Positions 12,353 to 23,214 of a DNA stretch of 64,000 nucleotides are shown one piece after another (position 1 is the first letter of the stretch; the number at the start of each line of letters is the position of its first letter). A model generated the notes under the pieces. It made no database searches. It was given only the letters and a program-made list of their open reading frames with translations, and was not told the origin of the DNA. The translations under genes and the position numbers were made by a program. Source of the DNA: Ypsolopha sequella (taxonomy: Eukaryota > Arthropoda > Insecta > Lepidoptera > Ypsolophidae); the NCBI GenBank assembly GCA_934047225.1, contig OW204004.1:7320401-7384400 (forward strand). The letters are read 5' to 3'.

Positions 12353-12748
12353 AATAGTAGTTTATGCTACTAGGGTTAAAAGGAATAAATTACGAGGACG
12401 ATTTAAAACACGAGCGTAGCGAGTGTTTTAAACGTACCCGAGTAATTTATTGCTTTTACGCCCGTGTATCATACTACGTTTTTCAATGCATAGTGTGAGG
12501 AAATGAAAACAAATGTAATCTTGTGAACTTTAAATTATAATTGGCTCAAAGGGACTGTATCCATAGCCGTTAAACGGTGTAAAAAAAGTATAACGTCTAT
12601 GGTACACAGGGAAGACTGCAGGTTAGCCAACCATTGTAAATAAATAAAAAAAAAATAAGAATAAAGCCCTAGGGCAAAATAATCGACTTTCTGTTCGGTT
12701 TTGATGCATAAAAAGTGGGCCTTTACGAGCACATGCATTGAAAAAATA
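12353..12748 (-). repeat. Interspersed repeat family R1, copy 2 (inverted)
   Basis: Reverse-complement match of 1,372-1,745, including GGCTCAAAGGGACTGTATCC and the TTTAAAACACGAGCGTAGCG palindromic tract. Non-coding; two overlapping ~100-codon frames on the minus strand have no recognisable domain and are absent from the other copies. Confidence 0.75.
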
Positions 12749-12835
12749 TTTTGGTATGTGGCAATTAACACCAAAAGCTTTTTTGTTAGCATTAACGCTA
12801 CCCTTTTTATCGTTAACATCTTGTTTATTCCACTC

Positions 12836-12960
12836 AAAGGTTGCCTGGATGATATTGCTATTAGCAATAAGTGCCGCCTTTGTACACAATGTTTGTCTTT
12901 TATGTGAAAATGTGTCGTAAATTATGTTTGTAAACGTAGGTACAAAATTGTAGTAAATAA
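12836..12960 (+). mobile_element. Diverged retroposon 3' end
   Basis: CAAAGGTTGCCTGGATGATATTGC...AGCAATAAGTGCCGCC parallels the minus-strand element at 10,565-10,745 (GGTTGTCTGGAAGAGATCGC...GCGATAAGACCGCC). No clear tail, so it is an old copy. Confidence 0.55.
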
Positions 12961-13002
12961 AAATTAAAATAAAAAGTTCAGTATAAGTAAGGTTTATAAA
13001 CC

Positions 13003-13120
13003 ATAAGTTTGAAATTTAATGCACAATTAGTCATGATCTGGTCCAAACAAAGTTAAAACAGCATTTGAAGTTGGTTTGGACCAGATCATGACTAATTGTG
13101 CATTAAATTTTAAACTCATG
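13003..13120. repeat. Perfect-stem hairpin, 47-bp arms
   Basis: The arms 13,003-13,049 and 13,074-13,120 are near-perfect complements (core GCACAATTAGTCATGATCTGG), separated by a 24-nt loop. Probably a small fold-back MITE. Confidence 0.8.
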
Positions 13121-13599
13121 CTTTATTAACCTCGTTAATACTGAATTACTGGCGTTAACAGCCACATACCAAAATATTTTTCAGTTTTTAACTTCTAAAC
13201 AAGAAATACAAAGATAAGTTATGCACTTTTTGCTAAGCGACTGACGTTTGACCTTAAGGCGCTTGATCCTTCAAATACAGCCAGATGGGTACTTTCTAAA
13301 GCCTACTCCTCGTTTACGGCTGGACCAAATAGCTTGAAAAAAATATATATGAATCAATAACTCTTTAAAAATATTTGCAACAAATTTTGGTTTTGTACAA
13401 TCAAAACTTCTATATTAAAAAAAATAACAACTGTATGATGTTTTTTTGGCTTGAATTCCCTACTCCTCCTAATCTGCTATGACGTTTGGAAATATTTACA
13501 CGCCAAAAAATTAAGAATCTGTTGAACTTTAAATGCAACATATCTCAAGTAAATCCAGTAACTTTTTCTATTAAAAATATCGAAATATGTAAGATTTCA

Positions 13600-13907
13600 A
13601 GGTCAAAGGCTAAGAGGTGCTCTGCGCGGGCGCAGGCATCAGTCATGCAGTGGCGTTCAGACGGGGAGGCTGTGTCACTCGTTGCCACGTACCACACCCT
13701 GGCGTCTGATGACATGTTTGCGAAAATATTTATAAGGATTTTTATTTGCGTGCGTTCAGAGAGTACTTTCGGCAATGGACTTAGTTATTTAGAGGATAAA
13801 TTGTGCTGTGAAGTTCACGCGTGGACGCTATAATAAACTAGAAGTTTGACGAGTTAGCAAAGAACTTTTTTTAGAAAAATTATAAATATATAATGTGATT
13901 GAGAAAA
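13600..13907 (+). promoter_or_regulatory. CpG-richer promoter-like patch before a candidate exon
   Basis: CpG-rich sequence (GCTCTGCGCGGGCGCAGGC onward) stands out from AT-rich flanks. It is followed by an initiator-like GCGTTCAGAGAGT near 13,752, and then about 150 nt later an ATG in a good context (AAAAATGCC). A 115-codon frame (13,486-13,833) crosses this patch but has no recognisable domain. Tentative promoter and 5' UTR for the small gene at 13,908. Confidence 0.25.
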
Positions 13908-13964
13908 ATGCCACGAAAACCTAAAACAATAAAGAAGCCTACAAAAGCTTTGAAAATACATGCA
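13908..13964 (+). CDS. Candidate first coding exon of a small basic protein
   Basis: ATG at 13,908 in an AAAAATGCC context opens 19 codons rich in Lys and Pro (MPRKPKTIKKPTKALKIHA). They are followed by a cluster of possible donors: GTAAAG at 13,965, GTAAGT at 13,970 and GTAAGT at 13,974. Without splicing the frame stops at 13,971. Using the 13,965 donor (phase 0), the frame joins cleanly to the candidate exon at 16,477, giving a protein of about 62 residues. No family is recognised. The coding case rests on composition, start context and splice-site pattern only. Confidence 0.25.
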
Positions 13965-14049
13965 GTAAAGTAAGTAAGTACCTAACATAATCTACCTACA
14001 CAATCATTATCCATAGTAGAGTAGATATGAATAATTACTGGTAACAATT

Positions 14050-14290
14050 ATAGTAGCTCATGGGTAGAACGCAGGCCTCTCAATTTTGAGATCCAGGTTC
14101 AAGCCTCGGTTGGGCATGCACCAAGGAGTTTTTCGGATTTTTTATGCATAGTATTTACTAATACTTACTACTTGCCGAATGTTTTGTGCCCGAAGTCACC
14201 ACCAACCACGTTGGGACATACTTATCGCCGGTGAAACGCGGGTGTACCGAGTGCGGAGACACTCGAAACACCTCCAAAACCCCCTCGGGG
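14050..14290 (+). mobile_element. tRNA-derived SINE
   Basis: An A-box-like TAGCTCATGGGTAGA at 14,054 and a B-box-like GGTTCAAGCCT at 14,096-14,106 have tRNA-like spacing. They are followed by a non-tRNA body (GGGCATGCACCAAGG...CCACGTTGGGAC). This is the internal RNA polymerase III promoter layout of SINEs. It lies within the putative intron between 13,964 and 14,629. Confidence 0.8.
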
Positions 14291-14628
14291 ATTCCTATCA
14301 TGACGATATATAGGTATAATTATTATTATAAACAGCTATAAGCAACAATTCACGCAATAAACGTTGCTCAAAATTTTGTTTTTACTTCTATCCAGCTAAA
14401 TAAACTACCCAAGTATCAAGGCTCGGACTATGTATATGGTTTAGCTCCGCTTCCGACCTGTTTTTTTGGACCGGAGCACTATTTGAAATACTTGTTTTAG
14501 TTCATTTCAGAAAAATATGTCCCAGGCAGGCATATCAAAGTTGTGGTATTTATACCTGTAATATTATGTAGAATAGTTGAATAACTAGAATTGTAGGTAT
14601 AATACATATAACTGATATATTATTTCAG

Positions 14629-14708
14629 GGGCATCTAAAAAGAGACCACCAGAAACAGAAGGCAAAGAAAATAATCCGACAAAATCTGCAAAAAAGACCA
14701 AGTACTGA
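14629..14708 (+). CDS. Candidate alternative 3' exon (possibly decayed)
   Basis: The acceptor TATTATTTCAG precedes an exon whose best frame encodes a Lys-rich tail ending ...GKENNPTKSAKKTKY and stopping at 14,706. It aligns in nucleotides and frame with the exon at 16,477 (shared GGCAAAGAAAATAATCCGACA / GGCAAAGACAATGATCCGACA). A one-base length difference near its start makes it out of phase with the phase-0 donor at 13,965. It is therefore either spliced to a different exon or is a decayed duplicate. Confidence 0.25.
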
Positions 14709-14766
14709 AAAGTTCATTCGGGTAGACCTGACAATATATTAATTCAAAATAATCTGTGTATGTAAC

Positions 14767-15140
14767 CTGTAATGTCATTCCATCCATCCATCAGCCTCGT
14801 TCGTCCACTGCTGGACATAAGCCGTTTCAGGACTTTGTCATTCCCGGTGGTCATCCGGGAAGAATTGTCCATACTCACACACGCTGGGCAGGCGGGTTGG
14901 TGAGCGCGGTGCCGGAACCCTCGCACCAGTGACGCCGCTGCCCGTTACCAGTCTGTTCCATATAAGGCCCGGCTATAAGGGATGGATATACCGCCATCCA
15001 TCGGTCCTAGGCATGGTGGGTCTCCTGGTTGTTTGCCTGTGAGCTGTCCTTTTACTCTCCCCTGAATTACTTCGAGGGGGTCTCCAAATAAGATGGTGGT
15101 ACCTCCACAGTCGAGCCCGGCATCAGCTTTACCACCTATC
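14767..15140 (-). mobile_element. LINE 3' fragment (CR1/Jockey-like lepidopteran type)
   Basis: CATCCATCCATCAGCCTCGTTCGTCCACTGCTGGACATAAGCC is the reverse complement of a very common insect LINE 3' end in which the minus strand encodes ...VQQWT. A second minus-strand copy is at 43,570-43,820, sharing CTCACACACGCTGGGCAGGCGGGTTGG. No RT motifs are left. Confidence 0.65.
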
Positions 15141-15179
15141 AAATATCATTGTCATTGAAATTATGTAATGTTATTGAAA

Positions 15180-15480
15180 TTTTGTAAATATTTTGGGTGC
15201 CAACAAACGAACATCACTTTCAAAACGGTAGCCGTAGACAACGGTAGGTAACTGCACATGTCGAACCATGTTGGCGATAGCCATCGACTACCATCGAACA
15301 ATGGTAGTGAGCGTCAGCTATTGGTTGCATTCGACGCGCTGACGCCGCCAAACAGCGCCGACTGTACTCGATTGATGGTATTGTCAGCGTTGTATGGTCG
15401 ACTGCAACCGACGGCTGACGCTAACGTCATTCGGTGGCAATTTATGCTATAGAATAGTAGACTGTCAGATTACAGTCGGG
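15180..15480. repeat. CGACTGCAACCGACGGCTGACG repeat, part 1
   Basis: The sequence at 15,401-15,445 (GACTGCAACCGACGGCTGACGCTA) recurs at 17,319-17,365 with small changes. Both lie in CGAC/GGTAG-rich tracts unlike their surroundings. They may be the two parts of one interrupted element; the ends are not resolved. Confidence 0.45.
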
Positions 15481-16476
15481 AACACTATCTCATCGAGTAA
15501 CAAGATGTGACCAACTCGTAGTGATGTAGAAAAAAAACTACATCAAAATAAACCGGGTTGGCTAGGCGCAACCTAGAGCGTTTTATACAGTCAGCAAAAA
15601 CAACGCAAATTTTCTGACAAAAAATTACGTCAATAAGTAGCAAGTACTATGTTCGATATAGCGTATCACAAGGTGCTTAAAAATAAGGTTTGCATGTCCT
15701 ATGTTGGTACTTATATCAGCCTGATTTTATCGAATACTTTTTTATATGAAAAAAAGCTTTTTTTAGCACCTTTTATACGCTCTGTCGATGATATATACTT
15801 GATGATGTGATTTTTTTTAAGGGGAACACAAATACAAACAGAAATAAAATGTCAGCTTTCGGATGATTTTGTTGGAATAATTAGGTTACGTATAGCCATA
15901 AAAAATATGTATGTTTTTGGTTGAACTTTAAGGTATTCATTTTTTACAAACCACGTTAATCGATTCATATTTGAACTGTCAATGAATTTTTTTGTAACCC
16001 TCTATTTTATACTTCTTATCGATTTTGTTTCAGGTATCGCTTTCGCGATTTGGTTGTTTTTTTTTAAATAAAACTAGTGTAAATGATATCTATTCATTTT
16101 CCAAATACCGCGTTGATCGGGTCTAGAAAAGCACCCCCTTTTTCCAAAATTACGTAAATCCACTGATGCAGTCGGCAGCAGCAAGATATTGTCAGTCTAC
16201 GCCTAGCGTTGGCGCCCGTAAGACGTGGAACCTGTGCCTTTTTTTGCAAGCTATAAATATCTTCCAAAACTACTTCAAAAGACATTGAAATTAATTTTAT
16301 AAAGTAATATTTCGAGGAGCATCATATTCCTGCCGTTAAAAATTAATTATTTTATATTTGTTTTTGAAACTTGAGTATTTTTCTTTAATGGGTTTGCATT
16401 ATTTTATAATTTATAGTAGGTTAAAAATTATACTATGTACTTAGGTAAATTCAAACTTATTTATTACGTTTTTCAG
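15481..16476. other. Non-coding, possible intron
   Basis: No recognisable frame or element. It ends in a pyrimidine-rich tract and CAG (TTATTACGTTTTTCAG) that could serve as the acceptor for the exon at 16,477. Confidence 0.4.
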
Positions 16477-16608
16477 AGAAAAATATCTTTTGGACCACCA
16501 CCATCTCCAGACTCATTCATTGCATTAGAAATGAACGGCAAAGACAATGATCCGACAGCCTCTGAACAAAAGACGATTAAAGACTCGATTCTGGTAGATT
16601 CGTTTTAA
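16477..16608 (+). CDS. Candidate 3' exon, in phase with the 13,908 exon
   Basis: After the acceptor GTTTTTCAG the frame encodes 43 residues beginning RKISFGPPPSPDSF and ending ...ILVDSF, with TAA at 16,606. It is a relative of the exon at 14,629, and unlike that one it is in phase 0 with the donor at 13,965. The same frame continues past the stop into a Gln/Glu/Asn-rich tract, so the stop may itself be a decay lesion. Confidence 0.25.
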   Translation, partial: RKISFGPPPSPDSFIALEMNGKDNDPTASEQKTIKDSILVDSF

Positions 16609-16974
16609 TTTACAGCAAATGTATTACAAAATATAAAACAAGAAAATGAAAACCACAGTACAGAACAATAAAATGAAAAACAAAGTGCACAACCAAAAAA
16701 GTAACAAAAGGAAAAAAGAAAATTACAAAAACGAAAACACACAGAAAATGTATTACAATATAATAGAACAAGAAAATGAAGACCGCGGTACAGAACAATG
16801 AAATAAACAAAATACAGAATAAGAAAATGAAGAACAAAGAGCACAACAAAAAATTTAACTCATCTCAAGTGAAGAACAAATAAAAAGCAGAAGACTCATG
16901 ATCAAGAAAATATATACATATATTTATCAAATTGAGGATTTACCTGCAGATCAGAGCTTACAAGTGTTAGCGAG
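16609..16974 (+). pseudogene. Decayed Gln/Glu/Asn-rich coding tract with an internal repeat
   Basis: Continuing the frame of the 16,477 exon, the sequence reads VLQNIKQENENHSTEQ, then stop, then NEKQSAQPKK, then stop, then QKEKRKLQKRKHTENVLQ. The stops are TAA where CAA or GAA would fit. After a frameshift a related unit starts about 129 bp later (NIIEQENEDRGTEQ), followed by SSEEQIKSRRLMIKK and IEDLPADQSLQVLAR. The sense strand is purine-rich. This looks like a coding sequence eroded by point mutations; the family is not recognised. Chance composition bias is the main alternative. Confidence 0.35.
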
Positions 16975-17299
16975 GTGAAACTGTGGTACAGATTACGTAA
17001 CATAATTAAAATTTACAGACTAAAAAAATATATGTTTTGTTTATTTTACGTGCGAATACAATCTTCATAAAAATGAAATCTAAAAGTTGCATCAACATCA
17101 TTGAAACCGTTTCTGAGTACCCAAATATATTACATACTATCGGTTTTATTATGAGACCCGCAAATAACCGATACATACCACTCAAGTCTCTAAAAGCACC
17201 GAAATCAACAAAAATTGTAACAAAATAATATTTTATCAATATATATATTTTTTTCGTCATTATCGTTCAAAAATCATTCAAATATAAAAACAGAAACTT

Positions 17300-17660
17300 T
17301 TTATGAAAAATTGTTTGACTGCAACCGACGATGGCTGACGCTACCATCATTAGACGGTTACCTCCGACAAGGTTCGACGTCTAAAGTTACCTCAATCCTC
17401 TGGCGCAGTATAATACTGTGCCTCTGGCCTACCATGAGTTTGGCACTCGATACACGTTAGCGACAGCGTAAAACATTTGTATGTGTTTAGCGGTTCTAGC
17501 GGTATACGAGAGGAACCAGAATTTCCAATACATTATATTTTACGCAGTCGCTAACTTATATCGAGTGCCAAACTCATGGTGGGCCTACTGTTGACGGTTA
17601 CCAACTGCAAAGTGACGGTCGTCTGTTACCGCTCAAGCCCAAGATTTATAAAGGTCTGAC
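17300..17660. repeat. CGACTGCAACCGACG repeat, part 2, with fold-back insertion
   Basis: Shares GACTGCAACCGACG(AT)GGCTGACGCTA with 15,401-15,445. It is interrupted by a fold-back at 17,426-17,587. Sequence on either side of the fold-back (GACGGTTACC, CGGTCGTCTGTTACC) is of the same CGAC/GGTTACC-rich type. Confidence 0.45.
17426..17587. mobile_element. Fold-back element, ~48-bp arms
   Basis: GGCCTACCATGAGTTTGGCACTCG at the left and its complement CGAGTGCCAAACTCATGGTGGGCC at the right form the arms, which continue through GTTAGCGACAGCGTAAAA / TTTTACGCAGTCGCTAAC. Non-coding MITE. Confidence 0.85.
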
Positions 17661-18269
17661 CCCAATATCAACTTGGTCACTTTCGGGTATCCTCACATAA
17701 CCGATTTTGATGACATGTTACATTAGAGCAGGTACTGTATGTAACTGTTATATATGTTTTATATATTTTCGTGATTTCAGTACTATGACCACTAGTTCGC
17801 AATAACTACAACCACTAGTTTGTTTTCAAAACTACCAAAATATCACCGTGTAGTAATATGTACAGAATGGTCACATCTTTCTGTTACAGCGCAGCCTATT
17901 GAGCTTGAAAAGTTATAGTTATAGGTTTACGCATAAAACAATGCTACATAAATTTATTTCTACCTCGCTACGAGGTGTGAATCATTGCGACGCTAGCGAT
18001 CTTTGTAGAGGGGCGCGGGGCGTCTGCGCAGAGGCATGCGGGGAGCAGCGCCTGTAACTCCCCGGAGGTGAGGCCGATTGCTCAAGGCCGTTGGCGTGGG
18101 TAATCACCTTAAGAGGCGTTTTTCCGGATTTGTAATAAAATATTAAGAAATAATTATAACGGCCAAAATTATAACGGCCATTCCGACCATTTTCGGTCAT
18201 GGCGACCACTTAGACTCGTAGTTGGTACGGCGCTGATGAGCGCCAAGATGACTAACAGAGAAACGACCC
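17661..18269. other. Non-coding stretch
   Basis: No gene or element boundary recognised. A GC-richer patch at 17,990-18,100 contains GGGGCGCGGGGCGTCTGCGC but no convincing frame. Confidence 0.4.
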
Positions 18270-18922
18270 TTAAGGCGATATATAAAAGTTTTAGCGTCCC
18301 TGTTGCTCCATAGGTATGCGAAAAAATCCTCAGTGCGAGAGGGATGGATTCGCGGAAAAGTAGCAAAAAGTCGGTTTTTTATTAATATAAAATGTACTAA
18401 AGTTGCTATCAAAATTTCGTTTAAGCAGCCCCCCTATTCTGTATCTTAAGTTGCCAACTGGACAGGGTGCCTATCGTCAAAAACATAGATAAAAACTAAA
18501 CTTTCAAAATTGCTTTTAGTGGGTATTGAACTATTTACGAACTGTGTCGTCACTTCTAGTGCTAACATGCCCTTAGACAATCGGAATTCGATAGTATATC
18601 TATGTTTTTGATGATAGACACCCAGTCCAGAAGGCAACTAGAGATACATAATAGGCCCGCAGGTCGTAGATACTATTAAAACCCATCTAATAAAATATAA
18701 TTGCAGTCCATATGTCATTCTAAATTGTCAAACCAGGAGAATTGGTGTCGAAAAAGACCTCATTTCAATAAATATTTCAATCGAGCCGAATTTCTCCAAT
18801 CGCGTTTCTGTTTTAACAGATCCTTAGAAAAATATTCCAAAAATAATGTACTATTTTATCAAAATAATATATGATTTACTGAAATAGATATGCAAGTGTC
18901 GATTTTTTCCGTAGCGCCGTAA
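18270..18922. mobile_element. TTAA-type MITE with an inverted 221-bp nested unit
   Basis: Begins TTAAGGCGATATATAAAAG like the element at 11,279 and ends GTAGCGCCGTAA, a decayed form of GTAGCGCCTTAA. At the same internal position as in the 11,279 element it carries a 221-bp unit (18,434-18,654), but with the interior in the opposite orientation. The two composites differ by an inversion between the unit's own TIRs. Confidence 0.8.
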
Positions 18923-19181
18923 TAGCTACTTGCTGAGTCTTTGGCCATTTTGTTTTCGATGTAACAAACTTATTTTAAATTGTATTCATCATTTATTTTG
19001 AAAACAAATTAACTACTATTCTATTCTATTCAATATTTCCCAACAATGACAGCGAACAAAAGTTCCTAGTATAAATTATAATTTGAGGTTTACTGCTATC
19101 AGATTACCATAATGTTATGAATCAATGTTTGAACTATTGAGTACCTTATTTAACCAGATCTATTAGGTATTTAGTAAATAG

Positions 19182-19228
19182 TTATATTTCATACTATGTA
19201 AATACTATTTACATAGTATGAAATATAA
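19182..19228. repeat. Short perfect palindrome
   Basis: TTATATTTCATACTATGTAAATA is followed almost immediately by its complement. Likely a tiny fold-back or a replication-derived palindrome. Confidence 0.8.
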
Positions 19229-19265
19229 GTGAACTTGATTGGATTTTACCTTGTATAATATATAT

Positions 19266-19926
19266 TTTTCAATGCATGTGCTCGTAAAGGCCCACTTTTC
19301 ATGCATCAAAACCGAACAGAAAGTCGATTATTTTGCCCTAGGGCTTTATTTTATTTTATTTTTTTATTTGTTTGCAATGGTTGGCTAACCTGCAGCCTTT
19401 CCTGTGTACCATAGATGTTATCCTTTTTTTCCACTGTTTAACGACTCTGGATCAGTGGCGTGCACAGAACTTTTTGCTGGAAAAGCAAGCAATTGGTCAA
19501 GAATAACAATAAAAAAAATATGAAAAAATTTAAATATCACTTTGAAAAAAAAAAGTTTGTATAGGAAATTTTCACTCTAGGGTAGACATTGTCTACCCTG
19601 GCTTCATACAAAATTTTTTTTTTCAAAGTGATATTAAAAATTTTTCATTTATTTTTTATTGTTGTTCTTGACCAATTGTTTGCTTTTCCAGCAAAAAGTT
19701 CTGTGCACGCCACTGCTGAGTCTGGATACAATCCTTTTGAGCCAATCATAATTTAAAGTTCACAAGATTATATTTGTTTTCATTTCCTCACACTATGCAT
19801 TGAAAAACGTAGTATGATACACGGGCGTAAAAGCAATAAATTACTCGGTTACGTTTAAAACACTCGCTACGCTCGTGTTTTAAATCGTCCTCGTAATTTA
19901 TTCCTTTGCGCCCTTGTAGCATAAAC
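19266..19926 (+). repeat. Interspersed repeat family R1, copy 3, interrupted
   Basis: Matches 1,372-1,745 on both sides of an insertion at 19,453-19,715. The uninterrupted copies give the empty site (GGCTCTGGATACAGTCC). Confidence 0.8.
19453..19715. mobile_element. hAT-like fold-back MITE
   Basis: Begins CAGTGGCGTGCACAGAACTTTTTGC and ends with the exact complement, with arms of about 125 bp. It interrupts repeat R1. The flanks repeat CTCTGGAT (left) and CT-GAGT-CTGGAT (right), consistent with an 8-bp target duplication plus a 4-nt insertion. CAGTGG-type ends with 8-bp duplications fit hAT elements. A longer element with the same end is at 36,450. Confidence 0.75.
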
Positions 19927-19934
19927 TACTATTA

Positions 19935-20115
19935 CCTATCATTTTAATCGTATATGTATTGCTCCATAAATTAAATAAACCTTTAATTTAGTTTATGTAC
20001 ATTTATTATTTTATTACATATATTTTTTATTAGATTAAATTTGAAGTGTAAAAAGTGTATTATACATATATATACCTGCTTTGCAAAATAAACTATTTGA
20101 ATTTGAATTTGAAAC
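19935..20115 (+). mobile_element. Non-LTR retroposon 3' end, family L1 (plus strand)
   Basis: Plus-strand counterpart of 9,395 and 42,487: the shared block CCTTTAATTTAGTT...ATGTACATTTATTATTTTA ends in AAACTATTTGAATTTGAATTTGAA. Confidence 0.75.
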
Positions 20116-20559
20116 CAAACAGGGATTTAAAAAAAATCTATTTCGATATCTTTTCTCTCTCCAAAAATCGTTGCCGTAGTGTTGCTTATTTGCGCTTATT
20201 GTGTATATATTAAGTTCCTTAACTGCTCGTCTATTTGGTCAAGGATATAAACAATATATCTATAAACACAGCACACACATATTAGTGGTGGTATTTTACT
20301 TCTATTTTATATTTATATTATTTTACGTTTTTGTTAAATGTGTCAACTTCTCTATTGCATTTCAAATGGTCTGTGATATCTCAGGCCTGACAGAATAACA
20401 GCGCGTTGTGGTTTTTTATCGCAATGATAGGCTGAGTCAGACCTTTTTGCTGCTTCAATAAACGAAACTGTTTTGCAAATGTCTTATATTAATAGGACAT
20501 TTGTATTTCTAATAATGTGTTTTATTATAATTCTTTTCTTTTTAATTGTCTATTTCATA

Positions 20560-20885
20560 TTGTGTGTGTGAACGTATTGTTGTTTGTTTTTATAATTAAT
20601 TTGCACGTTATTATTATTATTATTTTTTAAATTATTATTATATTCAGTAGCTGTCTTCTTTTTATCTGGAAATGTAAATGTAATGTGCAGCGACTGAAGA
20701 GAATCACTGTAACCCTACCGTACAGGTACTCTTAGTACTTAGTGTAGGGAACAGAGTTCCCCGAGGTACTTTTATAAATAATTATATAGTATTGTATTTA
20801 ATATAGGTTTTTACCTACTTACTGCAATGTAATAACTCTTACTGAAGACCAATAAATTTATCTTATCTTATCTTATCTTATTGTT
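20560..20885 (+). mobile_element. Retroposon 3' end with (TTATC)n tail
   Basis: The sequence ends CAATAAATTTATC followed by TTATC repeats at 20,858-20,882. AATAAA joined directly to a pentanucleotide tail is the signature of a target-primed non-LTR insertion. No RT remains. Confidence 0.6.
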
Positions 20886-22312
20886 ATATTTGTTTGCAGC
20901 GAATAAATAACATCTTATTCTTCTTATTCTTAAATTGCCGTTTTCTACAGATAATTTAAGGAAACTCAATTTTCAGTACTTGCATTTTTTTAGGAATGAC
21001 AAATCCAAGTTATGTAATTTCTTTTGAGTATGAATGAGACAACATTAAGCTAACAGCAACATTAATGTTTGAAAAGTGTCAGTTGTAAAAAATTATTACA
21101 TATCTTATCATGGAAATGATTGGCATTTAGGACGAACTGGTTTTGAAGATTTAATTTTTATAATCGAACTGAAAATACAAACAAAATTAAATACGTATAT
21201 ATAAAACCTTGAAATCAACTTTCAAACAAAAAACAAATGCTATTAAATTATTAGATATCAAAAAACAGGATTTATGAACTTATGAATCTGTAAGAAAATT
21301 TCAGAAATTTCATGGTAAAGACCTATTTATATATTATATTTATATATATTTATAATAAAGTAGTAAAAAAGTTGTTTCGGTACATTGAATATTATTGCAA
21401 AATTTTTAATAAACTGGTTTATTGTATTATTGCTCTGTTGCCAGAACTACAATTTTTTTATATATATTTTGCTTAGAGAATATACCAAATATTGTTTCTC
21501 TGTCTGTCTGTGTGTATGTATGTTCGGTTGAAACTTGAGAACCACTCAACGGATTTGGATGCGGTTTTCTTTATTATCATCGTAGTGGATCTGGTCATCA
21601 TATTATTTTCGTCTTGTGATTAGTTTTATGTAAGTTACGTAACTGATTGTAATTATTTGCTTATATTAAGCATTAAACTAGTCTTTCCTGTAGCAATTCC
21701 ATATAATAAGGCGCAGTTCTCTCTTTCGTAACGGTTTCACCGACCTGTTTCCTACTTAACGATAATTAAATACCTACAACTGGAATGAGCAGAAAATTAG
21801 TTGATTTTACACGAGCAATAAAACCAGCAACTTATAAAAGTCGGTGTGTTATGCACGACAAAAACACTAAGTATTATTTATTTGATAGGTGTATTGGACT
21901 GTGGAGTAGGTTGTTGTTAAAACATTTTTCAGATGATTTTTTATTAACTATTATTCCACCGGTTTCTTTTTTTCTGCCGCTAGATTTAAGTTTCATTTTT
22001 TTCTGTTTATCGGAATTAAAACCTTAAAAAGCTAAAATCATTATAGTAAAGGAATGCTTAGAATAAAATTTTTATACAATTTTAGAGCAGCTAAATATTA
22101 ATATGTGGTGCCGTACAAGTATTGTCTAGTTTCTAAGTTTCTGTTTCTTTTTTTAATTTTTATTATTTTAATATCCAATGACCTCCATGTTTGTGTATTA
22201 GAGTAAAATAATTTCTATGTAATAATATAATTGTAAATATTTGCATGCCTTCTTAGGTGAAATATGTTGGACATTTTAAATTTAACAACTGCACTGTACC
22301 ATATTTGACGCA
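20886..22312. other. Non-coding stretch with repeat motifs
   Basis: No gene is supported. CTGTCTGTCTGTGTGTATGTATG at about 21,499, followed by AACCACTCAACGGATTTGGATGCGG, is a motif pair common in lepidopteran repeats. Confidence 0.4.
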
Positions 22313-22336
22313 AATAAAATTATCTTTATCTTTAGT
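22313..22336 (+). mobile_element. Retroposon tail, AAATAAAATTATCTTTATCTTT
   Basis: A polyadenylation-like hexamer is followed by a (TTATCT) tail, so an old truncated retroposon ends here. The upstream boundary is not defined. Confidence 0.4.
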
Positions 22337-23130
22337 ATTCGCTCGTTTTGTTGAATTATTTTATGTTAATTCCCTTGTTATAATTGCTCCATGAATTTCA
22401 AAAAAACACCTAATATTGCCTGTGTAAAGATGCAACATTTTAGTGTTGCGATAATTACGGGAACAAATTGAAATATATTTTATTTTTATGGCCTCCCCCA
22501 TATAATTGGTTAGCTTGGTGGGACGGGCCAAATTACTTTGAGATGGAAAATTTAGTAAAAATTACGGTTCCGTATTTAATTTCCTTTTCGAATCGAAATT
22601 ATTTGTAGAATTATTTTGCCTGCTATTCCTCTTCACAACAGTTTCAAAGTACAGCTTATCATAGGTGTTTTTCTTCCTTGCCAGCCTCGTTTCCGTTGCA
22701 AAGAAAAGAGCGACCTAACTTATGAACCAAGTATTTTAAAAAGAAAGGTAGTTAGGTAGATACGGGAACTAATGAAGGATTCAAGCTTAGAGAAAAAAAC
22801 TGAATCATCCAAAAAATCCGCCATTTTTCTTTGAGAAACCGCAGAGCGGAAAACTACAAAGATTAATTAAATTAACTTTTGAACTCTTAGAAAGCTTTGG
22901 GGTGTAACAGTCCTTGAAAATACATATCCTGGATACACACTTGATTTTTTTTTCTGTAAATCTGTGTGCTGTGAGTTTAGACGAACAAGGAGAAAGATTC
23001 TACCAGGATATTTCCGTTGCAAAGAAGCGATCTTAAAAAATACTTAAAAGGGACCTGACAGAAGCTAATAATCCACGAAAGTCATTTATTTGATTGTGTC
23101 TAATTCAATAATAACTTGTGAATAAATATA
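22337..23130. other. AT-rich non-coding stretch
   Basis: Nothing recognised. Confidence 0.45.
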
Positions 23131-23214
23131 TGTTGTGCTTTTTTCAAACTTTATTTATTTCTTTGGTTCATTAATTGGTACTAAAACAATAAAATTATAT
23201 TTAAACACGATATA

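Noticed and set aside
12535..12889. Two overlapping ~90-110-codon minus-strand frames
   Set aside because: They lie in dispersed repeat R1 and are not open in the other R1 copies.
13486..13833. 115-codon plus-strand frame
   Set aside because: No recognisable domain and no repeat support; crosses the promoter-like patch. Not listed as a gene.
14054..14106. Possible tRNA gene (A and B boxes)
   Set aside because: No acceptor stem or anticodon arm can be formed convincingly, and the downstream body is shared with another SINE copy at 9,950-10,215.
16605..16849. Two hydrophobic 79-codon minus-strand frames resembling membrane proteins
   Set aside because: They are the complement of a purine-rich Q/E/N-type sense tract with an internal repeat, which automatically yields Phe/Leu/Val-rich antisense frames.
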